DNA of 64,000 nt, taken from the NCBI GenBank assembly GCA_022496805.1, contig CM040103.1, positions 10,000,001 through 10,064,000 of the forward strand, given 5' to 3'. Shown here one piece after another: positions 37,482 through 49,036 of the stretch. The notes under the pieces are model-generated. The model made no database searches. It saw nothing but the letters and a program-made list of their open reading frames with translations, and had not been told where the DNA came from. Position 1 is the stretch's first letter; every line of letters starts with the position of its first letter. The stretch comes from Pohlia nutans (taxonomy: Eukaryota; Streptophyta; Bryopsida; Bryales; Mniaceae). A program made the translations under genes and the position numbers.

Positions 37482-38745
37482 TTACATGATTTTATTCCTT
37501 CCGTTAGTTTGCATACTTCATTTGTGGTTCCTGTTGATGTATGGAAGAGGGACGCTAATCACAAGTCATGGAGTTTAGAGGTGGATAAAGCAGCAGTGGC
37601 TGGATGTAAATAAGGAGTTGAAATCTAATAACAATATTGAATGTCCATATTCTTACCTTCATATTTACTTGAACTGCTATTTAAACACTTCGTGACATTC
37701 TATTGCTGTGACCTGACTTGGGATTGTGGAAGTGGCGCTCATGGCTCACGGCTTTGGAAGTGAGGTTTCAGGTTGCTATTGATGCAGGTTTCCGAATCGC
37801 ATTGAATCTGATTTAGAAAGTAAAACTGAAATCTGACGTCCCCTAGTATTATCCCCAAGAAACACATTTAAGAAATCTTCTCTTTGAGGAAGTCCTTAAC
37901 CCTTTGAGGACCAGATCCGTTGCAGAATGGTCAAACTTCCCTGTTATGTTATTAGCAATTCTCCAATTAAAATGTTGTAAATTTATTTTTGAAATAACTT
38001 TAATAAATGAGACTATATGTCTTCTTTTCTAGAGGATGACGAATTTTTAAAATTCTTGAAACTAAAATGAATTAAAATATTATTTTTGAGATCTATTATG
38101 CAAAACAAATCATAATAAGAACAAATCACAATAAGTAGATAAACACTCCAAATGATCTCAATTCTTGGTTGGGCATTTTAGGCGGACACAGAAACTATTT
38201 AGTCTACACAAAATGAAAAAACTATTTAAACTTTGAAGATTTAATTAGTGGATATGCAATGTAGTGTAATGAGAACCTTAACCTCTTGAATTTGCAAATG
38301 TGATAAAATGTATGATATTTGGAAATTGAAAAATTGAAAAAGTAATGTAGAAATTAGACTTGATTTGATTCATTTACTTACGTTAAAATTGAGTTTGACT
38401 AGCCAACATCGATTAGGAGAAGCTTAAATCTCATACTGCCTAGGTTTGTGGAGGCTAATATGGGTTCAGGCGGGTCTCGACGTTATATCCAGTTGTCGTT
38501 TGTTGTTTGACGTTGGGAGGGGGGGGGTAAACCGTGAGCTATAATTCCGATTTTTTCCTTGCCCCACCCGATTCTTGCCCGACGCAGTGTTAATCAAGAG
38601 TCAGTGTTAACCAAGATCCGGATTTCGCGGATCTTCCCCCGTATCCGCTTCAGAGATTCGCTATCTACATGTACTCTCTACAAATACAATCCCTATACGT
38701 ACCACCCGTCTCAAATCCAATTTATTCCGGATCTTGTTTATCCCA
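37482..38745. other. 3' flank of the mannosidase gene with one piggyBac-like end
   Basis: It contains the 3' untranslated region of the mannosidase gene and AT-rich DNA. At 37896-37899 TTAA is followed by CCCTTTGAGGACC, a left terminus of the TTAA-flanked family, but I cannot find its partner end. No other gene is seen. Confidence 0.45.
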
Positions 38746-39450
38746 TATGGTTTGTATTGCTCGAAATCAAAGTCGACAGTATAAAACACCGAGGGATCGA
38801 CTGAAGGAACACACCTTTCTCAGCCTTATGGCCCAAATCATGTGTGGCATCTCGATATGCGAAATGCTTCTCCATAACACTGTAGAAGCTATGAGGTTTT
38901 GTATCAATCCCGGCCGGAATGCCACACGTGGTACCAACGTTTTGCCAGAGCTCGAATGGCAGCTGACAACTCGTTGTTATTCCGTTATATAATTATGTAT
39001 ATTCACAGCCAGATGTGAAATCGAATGGCAGCTGATAACTCAGTGTTATTCCGGTATAAAATCTTATATATCCATTGTCAGATGTGAGATCATAGTTACA
39101 GCAAATTCCATATTCACAACCGGTGTTATGGAACGTGGGATACTCTATCAAAATTTTCCAAATCTAAAACCAATGTTATGGAATGGCATTATGTATAGGC
39201 GTTCTTCTCGACATATATCCCATATGGTTTGTAACACCCAAACTTAGAGTGGAGAGTTTATAGCACCGAGGTTTTGTTGGGATGAGCACACCTTTCTCGA
39301 CCTCACGTCCCAGATCAAATGTGGCCCTCTTGATGCGAAATGCTTCTCTATAATGATGGAAGAAGCTATGGGGTTTTGTATCAACCAATGGCCGGTACCA
39401 ACGGTACGGCATCTGGTACCAACACTACGCCAGACCTCAAATGACAAATG
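38746..39450. repeat. Direct repeat pair of ~230 bp with short tandem repeats
   Basis: Segments 38746-38970 and 39221-39450 share catatggtttgta, acacctttctc, aatgtg, gcgaaatgcttctc, gaagctatg(a/g)ggttttgtatcaa and ggtaccaac in the same order. Between them is a tandem duplication of about 68 bp (gaatggcagctga(c/t)aactc ... cagatgtga). This could be a decayed pair of LTRs or a segmental duplication; no internal coding region or primer-binding site is visible. Confidence 0.65.
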
Positions 39451-39631
39451 ACAACTCAGGCCAAGGTAGAAGAGATTGCTGCAATTGCAGCTTGTGAAGC
39501 TCATACCGAGGCAAAATCCAAGATGTTTAGTAGTTTAGGGTTAGATTCTCAAAGTAAATCTTCCTGAACCAACCTTTTAACTCACTTCAATCGCCTTGCA
39601 CAAAATCACTAAACCCAATAATTACAAGATC

Positions 39632-40841
39632 GATTGGAAGGGGATGATTTGTAAAAATTTATGCCTCATTTCATGTTGCAGTGTTTCATCCAGTGCTCAA
39701 AATTGAAGTCTTCAGTGCCCTTCAAATGGGTTATGGGGCTTCAAAAAATACCACTATAAAAATTGCCCTTCAAAACATTATCCTGATATAACGGTGGTCC
39801 CATCACTTGAAGGGTTTGGTGAAAAATGCCCATCTTTTACTATTCATCACAAGTATATAAAGTCTGGCATCTACAAAAAACAAAATGGAGTCAATTCAAA
39901 TTCTGAGACTCTAAGAGTCAAACTGCTAGAGTGTCAATTCACCCTAGTTGAGTCTTGCTAAGTTGAGATTCAACTTACCTGTCGATTAGAGCTCAAATCT
40001 ATGGAAGGTAGTCGAGATCCAACTAAATGCAAAGACTATTTGATCAATTAGAACTATATGTTGTTGGCCTAATGCATATTAATTTCATGGTGTTGAATTA
40101 AATTGCTTAATTGATCACATGCAAATTGCTTCAATCTTTTATTTACACAACTTGTAAATGAAGCTTAGGGTTCAATTTCAAGAGTACACACCTCTCTAAT
40201 GCAACATAGTGCCGATAGCCTAAGTTGACGCGCGTAGGGCATTGTCACTTTAGGAAGTGGAATTAGACAATTGATTCTTCATTTTATTCATTGCAATGGA
40301 AGTATGTATCATACAAATCATGCATAATTTTAATATGAGTTTTATATTTCTTTGAAAATCCTCCATTGACGTCTTGGATTTGGAGGTGCCCTTCAATTGA
40401 AATGCGGAAATTTTTTAGCCCTTCAATATGAAATTCATATGAGGACTTCAATTTTGAGCACTGGATCCACCCAAAATTTCAAGGATTTTAGTCTAAAAGT
40501 GCTCTTGAAAAAGTGAACTACTAAAATTAAACAAGCAACAAATCTCCAAAAATCACTACACTTAGAGTATTACGTTTCAACCCATCACAACAAATTTTAT
40601 TATTAGATTGTCAATATCTTATTCGTAATCATATTACAAAAGAATGTTAAATTTTAAGTTTGAAGTTGAATACACAAATATTGGTGATAGCAATTGCAAA
40701 TCTAATTGTATGGATAGAATCTAAAATTCATAATGTACAACTTTTATTCATTCATCAAGTTGAAAATATCCTTCTTAGTTGCATTTTATAATGCATCTTT
40801 GAAAAATTGCCAAATTTGAAAAGGGTGAGAACGTTTAGGGG
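39632..40841. mobile_element. Left-truncated piggyBac-like element holding a nested element
   Basis: Flanks of the nested element rejoin to a sequence matching 43660-44090 and 9430-9855. The right end reads AACGTTTAGGGG before TTAA at 40842-40845. The left end is lost. Confidence 0.7.
39691..40463. mobile_element. Nested TIR element, 773 bp, ends CAGTGCTC
   Basis: Perfect 20-base inverted termini at 39691-39710 and 40444-40463 (CAGTGCTCAAAATTGAAGTC and its complement). The insertion interrupts the older piggyBac-like relic. The direct repeat at the target is not clear (atc to the left, gatc to the right), so the superfamily is undecided, though CAGTG ends occur in hAT elements. No transposase frame is found. 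Confidence 0.82.
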
Positions 40842-40845
40842 TTAA

Positions 40846-42900
40846 GGGTTTAAAACAACCAATTGATTCTAATGGTGAATGCCATCACCCTGATCATAAA
40901 TAAGCTTTTGTCACTTTCAAGATCAAGTTCCTATATTCCCATTAGAAGTCTCACACTTCATTCATTAATAATTGTGAACCGTTGAACCGGCTCACTTAGC
41001 GTTGAATTCTTAGTTCGATAGTTTTTGGATGTTTAGCGATTTATATTTGTCTAACCGGGGCATTTTAGCCGGTTAGACAAATTCCTGGGTTTATTTCCCT
41101 TAGTATCCGGTTTTTATCGACAATTATTAAATTCCTTTTTATCTAGATAAATTGGTGTGTTTAGTTACGTTTACCGATTCGATTTTGCGATTATGTGCAA
41201 TTGGGCCGTTTGCCCTTTATTTTACTCTATGATTTTATTCTATGATGGTTGATTATCATTTTAGTTCGTGAGTTTAGTCTATTTTACTAGATTATTCTAC
41301 GAGTTATCCTAGTTATTCCTTTTGGTCCGTTATTTTGGTCCTTTAAATCCCTATTGGTTTAGTTCTATCTTGTAGGCTATTGTTGAGTTTATTCTTTGGT
41401 TGATTAGATAGGGTTTATTATTCGTTAATTGATTAGTAGAGTGAGTGTGTATTGTGCTCCCGGTTGAGTGAGAGTGAAGTGGTAGTTTGGGATTTAGATG
41501 GAAGTGGATGGATGTAGTTTTGGTGGGATTCACGTCCCACCCTGTCGCTTCCGCTTGAGGCAGTTGATTGTGTCTGTGCCAGTGAGTTTTGAGAGAGCTT
41601 CGTTCTAAATCTAGATCTAGGTTTTGAGTTTTTGGGATCTTTTGGAAAATAGTTTGAGAAAAACCAAAAGTATGTGTAGAGCTTGCTAGAGAAAAGAAGT
41701 TAGTGAAATCTTATTTGGAAAAAATCAGGAAAAACAAGGAGGATTTTGGGTGTGAAATTGGCTGTTGTTTGAGTGTGGAATTGGTTGTTGGTTGGGTGTG
41801 TGGATCCTATTGGAGTTGGACTGTGAGCCCAAGGCAGGGTGCGAAGATTGCAACCGGTGGCAAGGCTCCGTAATCCAACGGCGACGGAGTTCGAGCTTGC
41901 AGCGGATTCGGCAGCAGCAGCGAGGGCTGGAGGTGAAAACGAGAAGACGGGGACCAACGAACACGGTCAATCAGGCGGAGACGGGACCAACGACGGCAGC
42001 GAGGGCGCCCGGAATTCCCGGCGGAATTCAACGCCGGCCGAAGCTCCGGCAACGGCGAGGGCGATCATCAGATCACGAAAAGGACGACGACCACGGCGAG
42101 GGCGATCATTAGATCACGAAGAGGACGACGACCACGGCGAGGGCGATCATCAGATCACGAAGAGGACGACGATCACGGCGAGGGTGACGACGGAACAGGG
42201 GCTCACGGAGCTCACAGCACGGAGACAGTCGCCCTGCTCCCTCCCCGTGTGATATTACGGAGGGAGCCAGGGTTCCATTACGGAGGGAGAGCTCCTCTCT
42301 CCATTTCATCTACATTTTAGGCTATTGAATGAACGAAGTAGGTTGAGTACCCTTAGAGGAGTAGATAGAAACTTTATTATTATTGAATGTGGTAGTTTTA
42401 ATTGCCAAAAAACCTAATTGCGTGTATTTCTTGAATTCTCTCAATTGTTGTGGGTTGATTCTATTTGGGTATCGTACTTGTGTGGTTGTTGTATTGAGTT
42501 GGTCCGGTGAGGGTTTTAGCGCGGAAGCGTTGCCCAATTTCACCGGGTCAGTTGAGAGTCTTTGTGTAAATTAGGGTTTGAAAAGGGTTTTGGGCACGAC
42601 GCGAAAGCGTTGCCCAAATTTTCCCACGAAACCCTAACTAATTGCCATTGGTTTGTTTAGGGCACAAAGGTGCTTATTGTTCCTTAGAATGTTTATGCAA
42701 TGATCGAAAATCACCAAAACTCTCACTTGTGAGAATTCAATGTCCTTGTGAGAGTAGGGTTATGCGCTGTCATTTTTAGGCTTTTTACCCGTTCGTTCCC
42801 TTTTCTCTACTTTTTCACCATTTTGGCTAGAATTTCCCGACACAGACGCCAATCTTATTTAGGAGTCCATTGCTTGCGTCCTCATTTCACCCACTTTCCA
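40846..42900. other. Mixed-composition region, probable decayed element
   Basis: It includes a GC-rich patch at 41780-42300 within AT-rich surroundings. Overlapping frames on both strands in the patch are explained by composition and by the minisatellite in it. The word gaagcgttgcccaa occurs twice (about 42523 and 42606). A transposon remnant or a lost gene leader are both possible; I recognise no protein. Confidence 0.35.
42061..42183. repeat. 41-bp minisatellite, three copies
   Basis: Units starting gcgatcat at 42061, 42102 and 42143 are near identical and contain gatcacgaagaggacgacga. In one frame they encode an acidic EEDDDHGEGDH-type repeat and in another an Arg-rich one, which shows that neither is a selected protein. 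Confidence 0.9.
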
Positions 42901-43519
42901 GCCGGACATATGGGCATTTGACCGGCGACGGTCAAAGTGCTCATAATAACAAACAAGCCACTTTGGCACTCACTAATATCAAATGGTGTAGAAACTCACG
43001 TTAACCCTTTGATGTGCTTGTGTCCATATATTGGAAGACTAACAAACTGCAATCTTTCTCTTTACTACATCATGTACAGTTTTTCATCCATCCAAACTTC
43101 TATTGATTCTTGTGATAATTGACTATCATTTGTACAATATGGATCCTCAAAATTAGATATTTTGATTTTTGGAAAAACAACAAAATCAATTTGTGTCAAG
43201 TTTCATTCTTAATTCAAAAAGTGAAACCTTAAACATGATTTTCCAAAATAAGTAGAATCAATTATTGGAAATGATACCATCTTGTAGTGCATGTTATTCT
43301 AATTTTATTAAATTATTTTTAAATTATTTTATGTTAAATTGGGATTTTTAATTGAATTTCAAGAGAAAATTTGCAAAATAAATAAAACAATATTAATTAA
43401 AAAAAATGATGAATCCAACCATACGGATCTTCACATTGATTTTTACAACTACACATTTTTGTTTTCTATCAAACATTTTATAAAGAATCTTTGAAAACAA
43501 TGTTGAATGAAGACGTTAA

Positions 43520-44090
43520 CCCCAAACTACCTAAGCGTCCATTTTTTGGACGATGTACAGATTTCATCCAAAATTTCTCATCAGTCTTGCACTTTTTGCA
43601 GTGTGCAATTTTTACCGTAGATTCTATGGGAAGTTAGCTTCATGCATATGTGATCCGATTAGAAAGGGGATGATTTGTGATTTTTTTTTATGCCTCATTT
43701 CATGTTGTAGTGATTTACCCAAAATTTTGAAGATTTTAGTGGAAAAGTGCTCTAAAAAAAGTCAATTCATAAAATTAAGCAACCAAAAATTCTCCAAAAA
43801 TAACTACACTTAGATTATTACATTTCAACTAATCACAATGAATCTCATCCATAGATTGTCAATATCTTATTTGTAATTGAATTACAAAGTAATTTTGAAT
43901 TTCACGTTTCGAATTTTATACACAATTATTGGTAATAACAATCATAGATCTAACCATATAGATAAAATCTAAAATTCATAATGTAGAACTTTTATTCACA
44001 TATCAAGTTCAAAATATCCCTCTAGGTTGCATTTCATAATGCATCTTTGCAAAACTGCCAAATTTGGAGAGTGCTCTAGGCATTTAGGGG
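43520..44090. mobile_element. TTAA-flanked non-autonomous element, 571 bp
   Basis: Left end CCCCAAACTACCTAAGCGTCC after TTAA at 43516-43519 (first 20 bases suffice to identify it). Right end GGCATTTAGGGG before TTAA at 44091-44094. A subterminal hairpin gcgtccattttttggacg follows the left end. The apparent 86-codon frame inside is not conserved among copies. Confidence 0.82.
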
Positions 44091-44280
44091 TTAAAGGGTT
44101 AAAAGAATACTTTATATGTTCACCTTACCTGATCTGTCCAAACATATACAGTATGATAGCGTACAATAACGTATTCCCCTGACTGACAATTCACATTCAG
44201 TTATCTTCACAATTACTCCAATGAGAGAGAGAAGAGAAGGAAAGAAGAAAAAGAAGGATAGAGAACAAAAGACCAGGCCC

Positions 44281-44330
44281 TTAACCCTTTAGTGCTCAAG
44301 CAACCACATTGTGGTTTTTGATGTGTCGAA
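44281..44330 (+). mobile_element. Isolated left end of a TTAA-flanked element
   Basis: TTAA at 44281-44284 is followed by CCCTTTAGTGCTC and the hairpin aaccacattgtggtt. A matching right end is not evident before the nested cluster at 45.4-48.4 kb. Confidence 0.5.
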
Positions 44331-45217
44331 AACGCAAATAACAGAAAACCTGTGAAGAATTGAACTTTGAATTGTGAAGTTCAAGTTATGAGCGTTGTAA
44401 TATATACATCTTTTAAAAAAAGAAAACTTCAATTTGGAGTTGTGCAACTATCAAACTACATATGATCAAAATGCAAAAGTACTAGAAATATTTGAAAATA
44501 TAGTAAATATTTACAAACACAACACATGTACTATGCGGTATTTCTTGTGTTTAAAAGTTTGTTATCTTGTTTTATTTGTTTAAATTGTGTTCTCTTGTTC
44601 ATGTTCCATTAGTGTATGTATTCCGATCTTGATTTATGTATCACCCTCCTTTCATATTTTAAGGTCTAAAGTTTGTCCTAAACTATACACGGATAAGTCA
44701 CACTCATTTATAAAATTCACAATAATCATGTGTGAGTCCGTTCTTAACATGAAAGACTGCAACGGAGAGGTGTTGACATAGGTCATGGCGAGGACAACAC
44801 TAAATACGACCCGTGGTTGGGGCGGACTTCGCTCCCCTAAATCCGTTTCATTGCTACACTGGTTCATGTCGAGGGGGCGGGGCATATTGTTGGCCTTGCT
44901 CTTACTAGCTATTGGTTATTTGATCTTAAAGTCTACTTTTGAAAGGAGACATTAAAGGTGGCCTAGGTGGTAGCAATTCCTCTAACAAACTCTTCATTGA
45001 CAATATAGGACCATTTGATCATGGACTTTAGATGAGATGGTGACGTTTGTCAATTTCATAAGATTTTTCCAAAATAAATCCTTGAAATTAAAAAATTCAA
45101 TCTATAAGTTTAGATTGGTCGATTTGTAAATAGAGGTCGGTTCTCATCATTTGTAAACTCCTCCAAGGTCTGTGCTTTATGGAAAACAAGGATGCTTAAA
45201 TCGCGTAAGCCCACATG

Positions 45218-45306
45218 CATGGAAATTATTGTAAGGCTAGTCACTTGTTACTCATCCCTCCATGGAAATTATTGTAAAGCTAGTCACTTGTTACTCATCC
45301 CTCCAT
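45218..45306. repeat. 43-bp tandem duplication
   Basis: Two consecutive copies of a 43-base unit starting catggaaattattgtaa, differing at one base (g/a). This is a recent local duplication. Confidence 0.9.
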
Positions 45307-45990
45307 GGTGTACGTTAGGTAAGCCTCTACCTCGTCGATTTTTTTAAATGATGATGCACTTGGTCTATGCCCTTGAGACATCCTTATTTTCAAATAAACT
45401 CAAGAGCAGAAGTATTGCCCTTCAGTTAACCTTTAAGCGTCCATACTACAATTACCCAGTCAAGCCTCATCAATTCCTCACATAATAAAAAATATTATAT
45501 TTTTATAGTGTTTTTCTCATATAGTATATTGTTAAACTGATTTAACTGATTTAACTGATTTTCATAATTGTTTAAATAAAAACAAATTTATAAGGGTTTT
45601 TGAAGTTATTTTCTTGTAAAAATCATAGTAATAACCAATAATCTTAGAATAGTATGAATTTTTTTAGGGAAAATGTAAATAATAGTGATGAATAACAAGG
45701 TGTAGGCTACATGCTTCTTGAGCCTACATATAAAAAACTTCGATAGAGTAACATTTTTTGCAATACATATTGGAATTTTAGGGTTTTGAGCTTTAAAGTG
45801 CTATAAAAAAATTGTTTTAACAATTTTGAAGAGCGGCAAATTGGACTAGAAAGTAGAAAGTAGCCCCACACTTTCTTATTGGGGACCATTTTCAATTGAA
45901 ATTAGGAACTAACTTGAGTGAAAATTAGCATTTGATTGAAAAAAAATCAAGCACGGCCCACCATTTCCATTTGAAATTAGGAACAAACTT

Positions 45991-46453
45991 AGGCCCTCTT
46001 TACACTATATGCGAGAAGCTGTGGAAAAAACCTCACAAGGGCCATGGCTCATCCTTGAGAAGCAAACCTTTGAACTTGACGGCCTTTGGATATAGTGCAA
46101 AGTGAGAAGAGGCCACAAAATAAAGTGTTAATTTTTAAAAATAAAGTTCTTACATATTTAAAAATAAATAAAAAACGATTGTTTGTGGGAATTTTGGCCA
46201 AACGCCTCCTGGATTTTGCGTTAATCCCACCTCTAGAAGTAGGCTTGACACAAAATCCGGAGGCCTTAAAAAATGTGCATCTTTGTTGCCTCAAAGGACA
46301 AAAGTGTTATTCATGTCATTTTCTCCTCTTTACATCCCTTGAACTGAAAATTTCAAGTGTAAAGTGGCATTCCTTGGTCTTCTTGGGTTTTAGGCCTCCC
46401 ATTGGCTGAAATTTCTCTCCTCACGGCTTCTCGTCTCTAGTGTAAAGAGGCCG
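45991..46453. mobile_element. PIF/Harbinger (Tourist-like) MITE, 463 bp
   Basis: Termini GGCCCTCTTTACACTA and, reversed, CGGCCTCTTTACACTA agree at 14 of 16 positions; inverted similarity continues with gcgagaagctgtg and acgagaagccgtg. The flanks are TTA at 45988-45990 and TTA at 46454-46456. A TTA duplication with GGCC-type ends is diagnostic of PIF/Harbinger-derived MITEs. No transposase is encoded. Confidence 0.82.
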
Positions 46454-46708
46454 TTAATGTGGTTACCCCATACATGACTGAAAAAGAAATACAGATGCGA
46501 GACATTGATATTAATTAGTATTATTATTATTTTTAGAGTTAGGCAAGAAGAAACAGATTCCAACACAAGTTGAAACATAATTTTTGGATGAAGAATGAAT
46601 TAGTTATAAATTTTCAAAGTTGAAGTATGACACATCCCATTCACGTCACAGAGGTAGAGTTGTTTCTGTCCAAAGAAGATTTGTATTGCTCACACTAAAG
46701 ATGCTTAA

Positions 46709-47232
46709 CCCCTAAGCCCTCAAACGACCATTTTCTGGTCGCTACCCGGAATGAAAAAATAGTTTTTTGAAAAAATAAAAAATACTTTAAAATACTACAT
46801 CAAGTCTACTTTCCAACCCAATTTGAATTATGGCAATCCGAGTTAAACTCCACCCGGGAGAAATTTTCAAAGTAGATCACCTCAACATTGTCTTAGTGTT
46901 ACAAAATCTGCTATTTGGGGAAAGTAATGATGATTCCTCCATCGTTTCTCTTGCTTTTTTGAAGTTTACAATAGATAGCTCAACTTTAACCAATCGTACT
47001 AAATTTTGAACTCTAAAATTGAAAATTATAATTTATACAAATTTTTGAAGGTTAATGCTTTTAAATTCATTAAAAAATGATCTAAAGATTATTTTGGAAG
47101 TTTGACCATACGGATAATTTGTAAAGATGATACTCTACGTTTTGTCTATTGAACCAACCTTCATCAAACATATGGAAGGCACATATTATAACACATCTAT
47201 GTTTTGTCCAATACCCCTCGGGCTTTTAGGGG
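46709..47232 (+). mobile_element. TTAA-flanked non-autonomous element, 524 bp, subfamily A
   Basis: Left end CCCCTAAGCCCTCAAACG after TTAA at 46705-46708; right end CCTCGGGCTTTTAGGGG before TTAA at 47233-47236. The subterminal hairpin is cgaccattttctggtcg. The right-hand 60 bases match the left-hand bases of the element at 57728-58267 in reverse orientation, so the two are full-length members of one subfamily. Confidence 0.88.
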
Positions 47233-47368
47233 TTAAACCAACAACAATGAATTCATAATCACACTTATATATACTAAAACCAACAAGAGAGAACCCATTA
47301 CCAACTGTAACTCATGCTACAACCAACATCATTGCAGCATTGATTGCGGAAAATGCCCTTAGTTGTTG

Positions 47369-47712
47369 CTACACTAAATAGGTAGATTAGTGTTAGATGA
47401 AGATTAGTGTTAGAGCCAATAGTTACCCAAAACACTAAATGTCACTTGAAATTACAATTAGTGTTAAGATAAAATTCCTAGTATATTTCATTTTCTGTGA
47501 CGCTCTCATATTCTACCTCCAATTCTTCATTTGAAGATCTACAAAAAATGTCATCTAACACTAAATGCGCTTTTGTAAATATTCAAAGTTACTAATTGGT
47601 ACAAATAGTGTTAGAGTTGACATTTAGTGTTCTAACACTATGAAGACAATTGATATTTAGCGTTTTCGTCGACTGTTAGTGTTTCCAACACTAATCTACC
47701 TATTTCGTGTAG
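47369..47712. mobile_element. Foldback MITE, 344 bp, ends CTACAC
   Basis: Termini CTACACTAAATAGGTAGATT and, reversed, CTACACGAAATAGGTAGATT match but for one base and the match extends about 26 bases. A 3-bp direct repeat TTG flanks it (47366-47368, 47713-47715). The word tagtgtta is repeated many times inside. CACTA-like by duplication length, but the end sequence is atypical. Confidence 0.78.
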
Positions 47713-47817
47713 TTGGGAATGGGGTAACCACCTTAGGTGAAAATTAGCGTTTGACTGAAAAACGAACAAGCATGGCCCCACGGGGGTCCTTGGACGCCTT
47801 GGACGCTTAAGGGTTAA

Positions 47818-48356
47818 CCCCTAAACGTCCAGGCATTCAGTTTCTGGACGTTTGTTGGTCAAACCCAATTTTGATCTTGAAGACGACTTTTGTTGCTAAT
47901 ACACCCAACTAAGAAAATGAAGTTTATTAAGTCTAGTTTGAACTCCACTTTTCAAATCTTAAAAATTCCAATTATTGAGTATTTTATTGCTTGTGCAAGC
48001 TTTGTAGCTCAAGGTTTGAATTACACTACATAGGATGTTCACCTTTCGAATTTCAAAATTTAAATAAAAAAATTCTATGGAAAACATATCATGTGATTCT
48101 CCATTGTAATTTGTACCTGCTCCCAAAAAAATATTAATTTTTTAAAGCTTTTTTGTAATAAAAATTATTTTTTGAAGTATTTGACTTAAAATTTTGTTAA
48201 GAAGGCCGTATTAAATCAAAAAAATCTGAAAATTTCAAGACTGATAGGAAACATTCAATTCCATGCATGAAAAATATTACAAAATATATTTTGATAAATC
48301 TTGAAGGCTAAATTGTGTAGTTTGACTTTCCTACAAAGGAGTGGTACGTTTAAGGG
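47818..48356 (+). mobile_element. TTAA-flanked non-autonomous element, 539 bp
   Basis: Left end CCCCTAAACGTCC after TTAA at 47814-47817; right end GGTACGTTTAAGGG before TTAA at 48357-48360. Subterminal hairpin acgtcc ... ggacgt. The bases left of its TTAA (gacgccttggacgcttaaggg) look like the right end of another member, so two elements abut and share one TTAA. Confidence 0.85.
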
Positions 48357-48360
48357 TTAA

Positions 48361-49036
48361 GCTTAGAAGTTCAGTTGGGCACTGCCAACTTCTGTTGGGC
48401 TTCTGTCCAAATAATGACAATGCACATGCACTTGAGCCCCGTTCACACCGCGACCTGGCCCCGAAATTCAAATTTTCCCCCTGACACACGCGCTGCCCGG
48501 GTCGGTCACCCCGCAGCCCGTCCCATCGTCCACCCGGCCCGCGCCAACCCTCCCCCTCTCCAAGGCCGGACCCCGCCGCGCACACCGTCGATCCACCCGC
48601 GATCCCCCTGCACGCGATTATTGAACAACCGGAATGCCGTGCAATTTGCAAATCGAGATTCAAATGCCAATCCTCCCCATAGATTATTGAAGAAAAACGG
48701 CGAAGAACGGTGCGTTTTAGCCTGTTTTTTTCCTTTCTTTTTTTCTTTCAACGGTCACAAGCCCTGGCAGCTAGCGGGTTCGTTTTTGCGCTGATGATGA
48801 TGATGCAACTTCTGTGAGCACAGATCACCATTAGGTTGGTGACAGAAGCGTCCCATTTGTTTTGTTTTCCGGCTGACAGATAGGGAGTTTTTGCAGGCTA
48901 TGGCAGACGGAGCTTGAGAACCAATGCAGGTTTCTTCTCGGGGTTGCTTAATCTCGTTCTTACAGATCAAGCTGTAGAACCGCTTTGCTTTTGTTGTTTC
49001 TTGAGGTTGGGTTTGGATCGGCGTGCGTTCTTGACG
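48361..49036 (+). promoter_or_regulatory. GC-rich promoter and leader of EB1
   Basis: A sharply GC-rich, CpG-rich block at about 48435-48640 stands out from AT-rich surroundings and is followed by a pyrimidine-rich stretch and leader to the EB1 ATG. No TATA box is obvious. A transposon ends only about 75 bases upstream of the block, so the promoter is compact. Plus-strand frames within the block have no domain. Confidence 0.55.

Noticed and set aside
41765..42252. Arg/Asp-rich proteins on both strands
   Set aside because: Explained by GC-rich composition and a 41-bp minisatellite; no conserved domain.
43553..43813. 86-codon frame as a small gene
   Set aside because: It lies inside a TTAA-flanked element and is not open in the other copies.
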